Below are positions 49,495-56,366 of a stretch of 64,000 nt of DNA, one piece after another. Location of the stretch: positions 852-64,851 of the forward strand of contig NZ_LMHA01000001.1 of NCBI RefSeq assembly GCF_001427635.1, in the 5' to 3' direction. Position numbers and translations under genes: made by a program. This DNA comes from Pseudoxanthomonas sp. Root65 (GTDB taxonomy: Bacteria; Pseudomonadota; Gammaproteobacteria; Xanthomonadales; Xanthomonadaceae). Within the stretch, counting starts at the first letter, position 1; each line of letters opens with the position of its first letter. The notes below the pieces were generated by a model. It did no database searches and had not been told where the DNA came from. It saw nothing but the letters and a program-made list of their open reading frames with translations.

Positions 49495-52134
49495 TCAGGG
49501 CAGTCCGGTCGCCGTGACCGTGCACTGCAATGTCAATGCCACTTGGCCACCGGCCGGCAGCGTCGCAATCGTCATGCCGCTTCCCGTCAAGGTCGACACC
49601 GGAACCGTAGCAGGGCATGCCGCACCGCCGGTCGCTGTGCACGCCGCAGTGGTGCTGGGCGTACTGCAGTTCAGTCCAGCGCCGGGGCTATCGGTGAGCA
49701 CCGTCCCATTCGCCGCCGCGGGTCCCGCATTCGTCACCGTGATCGTGTACGTCACCACGCCCCCGCTCAGCGCCGGGTTTGGCGTGGCCGTCTTCTGCAC
49801 GCGCACGTCGGCCTGCTGCAGGGTATTGGTGTAGGTGCAGGTAATGTTTTCGCCCGCATCCAGATCGATGTTGGCGGCACGGCCCGCCACGTTCACCGTG
49901 CTGCCACCGTCCGGGTCCGTGCAGGTCAGCCCGGTCAGGGTCCAGCCCGGCAGCGCCGTCTCCGTCACGCTGTAGCTGCCCGGTGCCAGGTTCGAGAACG
50001 TGCGTGTGCTGGACAGCGTGGCGTCCGCGTCATCATCCAAGCTGAAGCTGCTCAGGCCGGTGCCGGTGGTGGTGAAGGCGAAGTCCTGCGCGTTGTTGGG
50101 CACTGCGTCCTTGACGATGGTGATGCTGCCCCTGAGTGCGTTCTCGATGGTGCAGGTCAGGTTATCGCCGGCAACAGGCGTGATGTCGAAGAAGGTGATG
50201 CCGCTGCCGCTGGGCGTCTGCCCGCCCGCCCGGGTATTGGTGCAGGTGTAGCTGACCACATAGTCCGCCAGCACCGCCGGCGGGCTGCCCGCCGCCACTT
50301 CGCGCAGGTTGTAGGTGGTCCCCGCCACCGCAGAGGTCAGCGTTGCCACTTCCGTAGGCGTGGTGCCGGTGCCAGTGGTGGTGGCGGTGGCCAGCACGGT
50401 GCTGCCCTCGCGAATTTCCAGCTGGAACTGGTTTCCGGCCACCGCCCGGCCGCCGGGCAGCGTCTTGCGCAGCCGCAGCGTGGCCCTGGGCTGGTTGGTG
50501 AACGTACAGGTCAGGTCATCGCCGGCAACAGGCGTGATGTCGAAGAAGGTGATGCCGCTGCCGCTGGGCGTCTGCCCGCCCACCCGGGTATTGGTGCAGG
50601 CATAGCTGACCACGTAGTCGGCCAGCACCGTCTGCGGGCTGCCCGCTGCCACTTCGCGCAGGTTGTAGGGGGTCCCCGCCACCGCCGAGGTCAGCGTTGC
50701 CACTTCGGCGGGCGTGGTACTGGCGCCCGTCGTCGTGGCAGTCGCCAGCACGGTGGAGCCTTCGCGGATTTCAAGCCCGAACTGGTTTCCGGTGATCACC
50801 CGACCGCCCGGCAATGCCTTCCGCAGGCGGATGGCGGCGTTGCGTGTGTTGGTAAAGGTGCACTGGATGTTACTGCCCAGCGCCGTGGCCGCAGCATCGA
50901 GTACCACGCTGCCAGCCACGGTGGCGTTGTTGGTATACGTGGGCGTGGCCGTGCCTCCCGCTCCCAAGCCTGTACAGCTGATATTGGTCAGCCGGTAGCC
51001 GGCGATCGCCGCCTCGGTGATCGTGGTGGCGACGCCAGCCGTGGTCAGTGTCCGCGTGGTGCCCGCCACTGGCGTGCCGGCCACGGTGGTGGTCACCGCC
51101 GTGGCGGTGTAGCCGTTGGTGCCGGTGAAGTCGAAGGTGCCGGTGCCGCCCTCGCTGGTCTTGCGGACGGTGAGCATCGGCGTGGGCTCGGCCACGGAGA
51201 CGCCCACCAGACTCACGTCCGAAGGGAAGTTGGTTGAAGATAACCCCCAGTTCGTCGCCCCGCCGTCGCCGCGCAGGAAGACGCGCAAGATTAGGCTGCC
51301 GAAGCCCGTGCCGTTCACCCTCACCGAGCCACAGGCGCCGCCGCCCCCGGTAACGCAGCTGGCGTTGAGGGAGGAGGAACCGTTGCTGATCTGGTTGCCG
51401 GAAACTACGAAACTGTTTCCGCCCGACAGGCGGGTCAGGGTCAGTCCCGGGGTGACCAAGTCGAACTCCGTGCTGAAACCCAAAGCCTCGTCGTCCGAGG
51501 AGGAGAAAGCGCCCAGTCCTGCGAGATGCAGGATGGGATCGGTCACCGGCGCGCTGAAGCTCACTACCAGGTCGGCCATGCGTACGCGCGCCGTGGTAGG
51601 TGTGGCTGGGGTCTGGAGGGCAATCGCTTTGGCGGATACCGACATGCGCATCCCCGCGTTTATGGCGGTCGAGATGCCCTGCCCCGCCGTCGGATTTACC
51701 GAAGTGAACTGCGACGCCACGCCTTCTCCGATGCTCCCCAGGTTCACATAGAGCGGCCCCGCAACGACCGTGCTGCCACTGGACGAGGCGTTGCCGCCGA
51801 AGAACACGGCATTGCCGCCGGTCCCGCCCGGGTAGCCCTGGCCAGAGGTCAAGCCGGTGAACTGCTGGTTAGTCAGGGAGAAGGTGACGGTCACGACCGG
51901 CGTGCGCACGAGCATGGTGTCGCCGGCGGGATTGTTGCTGTTGTGGCGCGGGGTCATCGTCTGGGGCTCGGGAGACGGCCCGTCGCCGGTGGGTCCGCTG
52001 TTGGCAACGGTCGTGTTGGTTACCGATTCCAGCACGACCTGAGCCAAGGCCGGAGCGGCCCACAGTGACGCCAGCAACCAGACCGCCTGTAGTGCACTAG
52101 GTGGCGGACAGAAACGCCTGCGCGTCGTGGGCAC
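49495..52134 (-). CDS. Large secreted surface protein with DUF11 and SpaA/prealbumin-like repeats
   Basis: The protein has 879 aa. The signal peptide ends APALAQ (~30). An N-terminal beta-rich domain covers ~30-330 (VANSGPTGDGPSPEPQTMTP at its start). Then come four or five Ig-like/SpaA-type units with FTNT, IENA or YTNT junctions, including two nearly identical 118-residue copies (ATLRLRKTLPGGRAV, NLREVAAGSP, GSGITFFDITPVAGD). The last ~90 residues are a DUF11 repeat (KTATPNPALSGGVVTYTITV). It stops right after the DUF11 repeat with no anchor, so it may be released or held by partners. The GTG at 52134 gives a normal signal peptide and has GAGGAAGG upstream; an ATG at 52317 would add 61 residues before it. 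Adhesion or matrix roles are inferred. Confidence 0.8.
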   Translation of the reverse strand: MPTTRRRFCPPPSALQAVWLLASLWAAPALAQVVLESVTNTTVANSGPTGDGPSPEPQTMTPRHNSNNPAGDTMLVRTPVVTVTFSLTNQQFTGLTSGQGYPGGTGGNAVFFGGNASSSGSTVVAGPLYVNLGSIGEGVASQFTSVNPTAGQGISTAINAGMRMSVSAKAIALQTPATPTTARVRMADLVVSFSAPVTDPILHLAGLGAFSSSDDEALGFSTEFDLVTPGLTLTRLSGGNSFVVSGNQISNGSSSLNASCVTGGGGACGSVRVNGTGFGSLILRVFLRGDGGATNWGLSSTNFPSDVSLVGVSVAEPTPMLTVRKTSEGGTGTFDFTGTNGYTATAVTTTVAGTPVAGTTRTLTTAGVATTITEAAIAGYRLTNISCTGLGAGGTATPTYTNNATVAGSVVLDAAATALGSNIQCTFTNTRNAAIRLRKALPGGRVITGNQFGLEIREGSTVLATATTTGASTTPAEVATLTSAVAGTPYNLREVAAGSPQTVLADYVVSYACTNTRVGGQTPSGSGITFFDITPVAGDDLTCTFTNQPRATLRLRKTLPGGRAVAGNQFQLEIREGSTVLATATTTGTGTTPTEVATLTSAVAGTTYNLREVAAGSPPAVLADYVVSYTCTNTRAGGQTPSGSGITFFDITPVAGDNLTCTIENALRGSITIVKDAVPNNAQDFAFTTTGTGLSSFSLDDDADATLSSTRTFSNLAPGSYSVTETALPGWTLTGLTCTDPDGGSTVNVAGRAANIDLDAGENITCTYTNTLQQADVRVQKTATPNPALSGGVVTYTITVTNAGPAAANGTVLTDSPGAGLNCSTPSTTAACTATGGAACPATVPVSTLTGSGMTIATLPAGGQVALTLQCTVTATGLP
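50156..50863. repeat. Tandem 354-bp duplication inside the DUF11 surface-protein gene
   Basis: 50156-50509 and 50510-50863 are adjacent copies, 118 codons each, with high nucleotide identity. For example, the stretch encoding GSGITFFDITPVAGD is nearly unchanged. The unit keeps the reading frame. Flanking units are more diverged. Confidence 0.85.
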
Positions 52135-53010
52135 CTTCCTTGCACCTTCCTCTGTAGCACGCGCGGGTTCTGCCGACGCATCGGAGGTGGGCGACGCTAC
52201 ATCACGAAGCGCTTCAGCGTCAGCGCGCACAGAAAGGAATCCGCGTGACAGGCATTCCTCCGCCGACGTGAAGGACCTTCTTGCGCGCAGATGCGAAGCC
52301 TCATCGGATCGCCACATATCGTTCCCCGGTCGCTTCTTCGCCCTCCGACTTCACGAAGCGGAGGGCTCCTTCGCCGACATGTATCGCTAGCCCTCAGGGA
52401 ATCGGCATGCACGCGAAGATCGCGACAAGTGCGTGCAGCGTGTGCGGCAAGCCTGAGCGGCGCGTCGTGCCGCGACTTGCACATGCACGCATGTCCCCTC
52501 TCGAACCGCTACCTCCGGTTACCTACACGAGCTGTACGCATTGCCATCCATCGCTCGCCAAGGACTTGCCCGTCGGTGCGCGCACCTGCGTCGGAAGATG
52601 CGCATTCCATCTTGATACTCGCGGGCGAGATGGCATCCCGGACATACCGCACGCCGGACAGCAATGACGAAATCAGTCGTCGGCACCATGGCCAACTCCA
52701 TGCTCCCTGTGTGCAGGCATGCCCACGCGAAGTCCTGTGATGCCCGCCCTTGCGGCATCGTGTCGGCCGTCACAGGTATCCGCAGTCGTCGGCATTATTC
52801 AGTGCCGCCATGCCCCTCTATCCCGACGGGCGCCGGAACGAGGGCGGGCACATGGTCCACTCACGGTGTTATTCAGCGGCAGCGCAACGGTCTCCCCGCT
52901 TCCTGCACCAGAGCCGCGCGCGGACAGGTCGTGGCCAGCTGCGTGGGAGAAGCGAGGTGGAGGAACTCAACCCAACAGTTGCAGCCGCAATTCCTTCGGC
53001 AGGACCATAG
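52135..53010. other. Gene-free stretch upstream of the surface-protein gene
   Basis: If the surface protein starts at 52317, its N-terminus uses the first part. Otherwise it is leader and promoter. Open frames are short and unlike known proteins. A 23-nt copy of the ispH 3' end lies at 52980-53002, next to the left REP of the RAYT pseudogene. Confidence 0.45.
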
Positions 53011-53037
53011 GTTAGGGTGAGCGCAGCGAAACCCAAC
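53011..53037. repeat. REP flanking RAYT pseudogene, left copy
   Basis: Imperfect hairpin GTTAGGGT...ACCCAAC. Its reverse complement aligns with the right-hand REP, including the adjoining ACCTATGGTC, so the two flank the gene in inverted orientation. Confidence 0.7.
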
Positions 53038-53041
53038 AGCC

Positions 53042-53536
53042 TCAGCCATCCCCAGCACAGACATCACCCTCGGGCGCCGCTGCCCAATCTGACGGCACCA
53101 CGCCCAATCCGATGTCGCGATGTATCGAACTGTACGGCCAATGCACCGCACGCGCGACGCAGCCATGTTTCACCCGGTTGATATGCACATAATCCACATG
53201 CCGCCGAAGGTCGACCTCGTCGGTAATCAGGTGCTCCCAGAAGCGACGCTGCCAGATTCAGCGCTCGCCTTTGGGCACCGCCCGCGAGAGAGCCGCCTTG
53301 ATCAGCATCCAGCGCGTAGCGCAGTCGCCGTCGTGTGTGGGGAGCGTCCAGACCACGTGCATATGATCGGGTAGAACCACCCAGGCAACGATATCGAACG
53401 GATGCCGCTGCTTGACGACCCGCACAGCGCTTCGGAGATCGTCGATACGATCCACCAGCAAGGTGCCGGAGCGATCCGCAAGATTGACCGTGAAGAAGTA
53501 GGTGCCGCCTTCCTGGCGGATACGCCGATAGTCCAT
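53042..53536 (-). pseudogene. REP-associated tyrosine transposase (RAYT), interrupted by one stop codon
   Basis: Reading from the ATG at 53536 gives MDYRRIRQEGGTYFFTVNLA, then PFDIVAWVVLPDHMHVVWTLP with the HUH-type metal-binding His pair (HMH) of Y1 transposases, then SRAVPKGER. A TGA at 53258-53260 stops it at 92 aa. The same frame continues with IWQRRFWEHLITDEVDLRRH, HVDYVHINRVKHG and WPYSSIHRDIG to a stop at 53042, all typical RAYT sequence. The usual motif is GERGIWQRR, so TGA replaces a glycine GGA codon by one base change. About ten residues usually found before GER also seem missing. RAYTs are thought to mobilise REP hairpins. Confidence 0.88.
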
Positions 53537-53554
53537 GGCCCATCATCTTTCCGC

Positions 53555-53584
53555 AGGTTGGGGCTCGCAAGCTCACCCCAACCT
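53555..53584. repeat. REP flanking RAYT pseudogene, right copy
   Basis: Perfect 9-bp stem AGGTTGGGG (53555-53563) with CCCCAACCT (53576-53584) around a 12-nt loop, followed by ATGGTC. It lies between the RAYT start and the next gene. Confidence 0.85.
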
Positions 53585-53598
53585 ATGGTCTGGTCTGC

Positions 53599-53928
53599 CT
53601 ATCGGTCCACCACATGATGGCGGCCGCACGCGACGCAGGTTCGATACCTGCCGAAGCGTCCGTCCCGCTCGCTGCCCAGTAGTCCGCCGCAGGCGCAGAT
53701 CAAGGCATCGCCCGCTTCCCAGCGGCGCAACCGCAGGCTGGCCACGGTACCCAGCACGAGGGCGACGCCCGTCAGCGCATGCGGCAGCCACCGTAGCGCA
53801 TTGAAGAACTCGCCGCCCTGGGGTTGCGGCGCAGCACCGGACAACACCCAAGTGGACGCAAACGCCAGCAACAGGCAGGCCAGCGTGGGCAAGTAGATAC
53901 GCAACGCAATCCGGTGCATGCGGGTCAT
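53599..53928 (-). CDS. Small membrane protein with zinc-ribbon-like C-terminus
   Basis: A 109-aa protein. A basic N-terminus (MTRMHRIALRIY) leads into two hydrophobic segments (~10-30 and ~48-66). A cytoplasmic tail follows with cysteine pairs CACG and CVACGRHHV spaced like a zinc ribbon. AGGGGGA 8 nt before the ATG (53928) decides the start; the frame is open further upstream without signals. Not recognised as a named family. Confidence 0.7.
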   Translation of the reverse strand: MTRMHRIALRIYLPTLACLLLAFASTWVLSGAAPQPQGGEFFNALRWLPHALTGVALVLGTVASLRLRRWEAGDALICACGGLLGSERDGRFGRYRTCVACGRHHVVDR

Positions 53929-54225
53929 CGGCCATCCCCCTCGATTCGACGGCGGACACGATGGCAGGCGGTGGTCGCACGGCGTGATACGGCATGACAC
54001 ACGCGGCATGTCGAACGCGCCATGGAGGCCGGGCGACGACGGGTTGCTCCTGTCGTTAGGCTGAGCTTCGATGCCGTGGATGCCGCGCGGCTCGTGGACG
54101 GAGAAGGCCATCGGGTGGAAAGCGCTCTCTGACACCTTGCGCTGACATCGCCAACCCTGCCCCGCAGGCCATTACTGTGAGAAATCGCCCCGGAACGGTG
54201 CGAGCGCAAGGCTTTGAGGTGAGAC

Positions 54226-54505
54226 GACGAGGCTTTTTTCCTCGACGCCAAGGCATTCCCGGGACGGCGCCAAGGCATTTCGGGACGGCGCCAAGGCAAA
54301 TTGCCTTGGCCGCGAACCTCAAAGGTGAGACGGCAAGGCAATTTGCCTCGGCATCGGGATGCTTTGAGCCATGACGGCGAGGCAATTTGCCTTGTCGCCG
54401 ACACTTTCCGCTTCGACCGCAAGGCTTTTTCCCTTGGCGTCGCGCCACGTTGGTGCGGCGTCGAGGCTCGGAGGCTCGACGTCGAGGAAATTTGCCTTGG
54501 CAGAC
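54226..54505. repeat. Cluster of about eight short AT-looped inverted repeats (AAGGC...GCCTT)
   Basis: Related units recur every 25-50 nt: CGAGG-CTTTTTT-CCTCG (54228-54245), CCAAGGCATTCCCGG (54248 on), CCAAGGCATTTCGGG (54270 on), the perfect palindrome CCAAGGCAAATTGCCTTGG (54291-54309), CAAGGCAATTTGCCTCG (54334-54350), GGCGAGGCAATTTGCCTTG (54377-54395), CAAGGCTTTTTCCCTTGG (54419-54437) and CGAGGAAATTTGCCTTGG (54483-54500). Spacers are partly shared (GTGAGACG, GGGACGGCG). The units have both orientations of the same half-site. Confidence 0.75.
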
Positions 54506-54572
54506 CCGTCGCGTGACACGACTGGATGCCTGTCCGCATCGGCGCCATGGCGTTCACGTCTGGATCCGACAC

Positions 54573-54598
54573 AAAAAACCCCGGCCAGGGCCGGGGTT
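54573..54598 (-). terminator. Terminator after ispH
   Basis: The stem AACCCCGGCC (54577-54586) pairs with GGCCGGGGTT (54589-54598). On the minus strand it is followed by a run of six T. It lies 54 nt past the ispH stop. Confidence 0.88.
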
Positions 54599-54651
54599 CT
54601 TGGCGGGAACAGCGGGCAGCGTGGGGTGCCCACTTTGCAGGCTGTCCCGAC

Positions 54652-55602
54652 TCAGCTGACCAGCTGCAGCCGCAATTCCTTCGGCAGCGCGAACACCATG
54701 TTTTCCGGTTCGCCATCGAGTTCGCTGACGCCGCCGGCGCCCAGATCTCGCAGGCGCTGGATGACGCCGTCGATCAGCACGTCGGGGGCGGAGGCGCCGG
54801 CGGTGACGCCGACGCGCTGCTTGCCTTCGATCCAGCGCGGGTCGATCTCGTGCGCGCCGTCGATCAGATACGACTCCACGCCGTCGCGCTCGGCCAGCTC
54901 GCGCAGGCGGTTGGAGTTGGAGCTGTTGGGCGAGCCGACCACCAGCACCAGGTCGCACTGCTTGGCCAGGTCGCGCACGGCGTCCTGGCGGTTCTGGGTG
55001 GCGTAGCAGATGTCGTCGTTCTTCGGCCCGTGGATGCCCGGGAAGCGCTGCTGCAGCGCGTGGATGATGCCCACCGTATCGTCGACCGACAGCGTGGTCT
55101 GGGTGGTGTAGAAAAGATTGTCGGGCTGGCTGACGTCGAGCGTGGCGACGCCATCGATGTCTTCCACCAGGTAGATGTTGCCCACCCCGCCCTCGCGGCT
55201 CCACTGACCCATCGTGCCTTCTACCTCGGGGTGGCCGGCATGGCCGATCAGCACCACGTCGCGGCCGGCGCGGCAGTGTCGGGCCACTTCGAAGTGCACC
55301 TTGGTGACCAGCGGACAGGTCGCGTCGAATACCTTCAGGCCGCGGCGCTCGGCTTCGTGGCGCACCGCCTTGGAGACGCCGTGCGCGCTGAAGATGACGG
55401 TGGCGTCATCGGGCACTTCGTCCAGTTCTTCCACGAACACCGCGCCGCGCTGTTTCAGGTCGTCCACCACGAAGCGGTTGTGCACCACCTCGTGGCGCAC
55501 GTAGATCGGCGCGCCCAGTGTTTCGATGGCGCGCTTGACGATCTCGATGGCGCGGTCGACGCCGGCACAGAAACCACGGGGATTGGCGAGCAGGACGTCC
55601 AT
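54652..55602 (-). CDS. ispH: 4-hydroxy-3-methylbut-2-enyl diphosphate reductase
   Basis: A 316-aa iron-sulfur enzyme for the last step of the MEP isoprenoid route, giving IPP and DMAPP. The three cluster cysteines are in [10 protein letters not shown] (~12), [11 protein letters not shown] (~96) and ICYATQNRQ (~197). The conserved [26 protein letters not shown] and [10 protein letters not shown] regions are present. The glutamate of the catalytic TQTTLS/ATQN region is normal. The ATG at 55602 is the only sensible start. It is preceded by two REP dimers that separate it from lspA, with its own terminator downstream. Confidence 0.98.
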   Translation of the reverse strand: MDVLLANPRGFCAGVDRAIEIVKRAIETLGAPIYVRHEVVHNRFVVDDLKQRGAVFVEELDEVPDDATVIFSAHGVSKAVRHEAERRGLKVFDATCPLVTKVHFEVARHCRAGRDVVLIGHAGHPEVEGTMGQWSREGGVGNIYLVEDIDGVATLDVSQPDNLFYTTQTTLSVDDTVGIIHALQQRFPGIHGPKNDDICYATQNRQDAVRDLAKQCDLVLVVGSPNSSNSNRLRELAERDGVESYLIDGAHEIDPRWIEGKQRVGVTAGASAPDVLIDGVIQRLRDLGAGGVSELDGEPENMVFALPKELRLQLVS

Positions 55603-55670
55603 GGGCCCGATTTTACCGGAGGTCGAACGGTGAAAGGAGGAATCCGTCGGATGGCGTTTCCGCCGTCCTC

Positions 55671-55751
55671 CCGGCGAAAGCCGGGACCCAGCGACGGGGC
55701 ACGGGAGACCGGCTGGAGGAGCACAAGACACGGGGTCCCGGCTTTCGCCGG
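55671..55751. repeat. Dimeric REP-like element (CCGGCGAAAGCCGGGACCC family)
   Basis: 19-nt arms (55671-55689 and 55733-55751) are perfect inverted repeats, and each arm is itself partly self-complementary. It is a different family from the GTAGGAGCGACGT elements. Confidence 0.88.
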
Positions 55752-55783
55752 GATGACCGCATGCGAGGTGCAGTGCGCTTCGC

Positions 55784-55843
55784 AGGGTGGGCCCTGGCCC
55801 ACCGCCTTCACGCGTCACCGAGCGGTGGGCCAAGGCCCACCCT
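55784..55843. repeat. Dimeric REP-like element (GGTGGGCC-type)
   Basis: Arms 55784-55803 and 55824-55843 are 20-nt inverted copies with one mismatch. Each arm is a near-palindrome around GGCCCTGGCC or GGCCAAGGCC. It adjoins the previous element and ends 25 nt before the lspA stop. Confidence 0.85.
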
Positions 55844-55868
55844 ACGATCGCGCGGAGACGCAGTCGGG

Positions 55869-56366
55869 TCAGGCGGCCTTCTTCTTGCCCTCGAACAGGC
55901 CGAACAGCGCAATCCCGATGGCGCCGCCCACCACCGCGCAGTCGGCGATGTTGAACGCCGGCCAGTAATGGTCGCGCCAGTGCCACTGGATGAAGTCGAT
56001 CACGTGGCCGTGGATCTGCCGGTCGATGACGTTGCCCAGCGCGCCGCCGATCACCAGCGCGTACGGCAGCGCCTGGCGCCAGTCGCCGCGCGCCGTGCGC
56101 GACAGCCAGAAGCCCAGCAGGCCGCTGATGCCCACGGCCAGTACGGTGAAGAACCACAACTGCCAGCCACCGGCATCGGCCAGGAAGCTGAAGGCCGCGC
56201 CGGTGTTGTAGGTGCGGTACCAGTTCCAGAAGCCCTCGATCACCGGGATGGCGGTGTATTCCGGCAGCGAGGCCAGCACCCACGCCTTCGACCACTGGTC
56301 CAGCACGATGACGACGACCGACAGCAGCAGCCAGACCAGGGCGTTGGGTTTCGGCTTGATGGCCAT
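55869..56366 (-). CDS. lspA: Lipoprotein signal peptidase
   Basis: A 165-aa inner-membrane aspartyl protease that cleaves prolipoproteins before the lipidated cysteine. Four transmembrane helices are visible. Catalytic aspartates lie in [20 protein letters not shown] (~115) and [14 protein letters not shown] (~140). [10 protein letters not shown] and [11 protein letters not shown] are family marks. The start ATG shares one base with the ileS stop (TGATG). The small lipoprotein at 33740-34015 is one substrate in this window. Confidence 0.97.
   Translation of the reverse strand: MAIKPKPNALVWLLLSVVVIVLDQWSKAWVLASLPEYTAIPVIEGFWNWYRTYNTGAAFSFLADAGGWQLWFFTVLAVGISGLLGFWLSRTARGDWRQALPYALVIGGALGNVIDRQIHGHVIDFIQWHWRDHYWPAFNIADCAVVGGAIGIALFGLFEGKKKAA

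Larger units (their letters stand above)
53929..54651. other. Gene-free stretch with hairpin cluster and ispH terminator
   Basis: No credible gene. 53929-54200 should hold the promoter of the small membrane protein gene. 54226-54505 is a cluster of short inverted repeats, and 54577-54598 is the ispH terminator. Confidence 0.5.

Noticed and set aside
49453..51237. A 594-codon plus-strand frame over the DUF11 gene
   Set aside because: Shadow of the repeat-rich minus-strand gene; it lacks a signal peptide and family features.
52281..52740. Short plus-strand genes upstream of the surface protein
   Set aside because: No start signals, no family features and no consistent codon pattern; two overlapping frames look equally open.
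54226..54505. CRISPR array
   Set aside because: Unit lengths and spacing vary, the repeats are palindromes with A/T centres rather than conserved direct repeats, and no cas genes are nearby.
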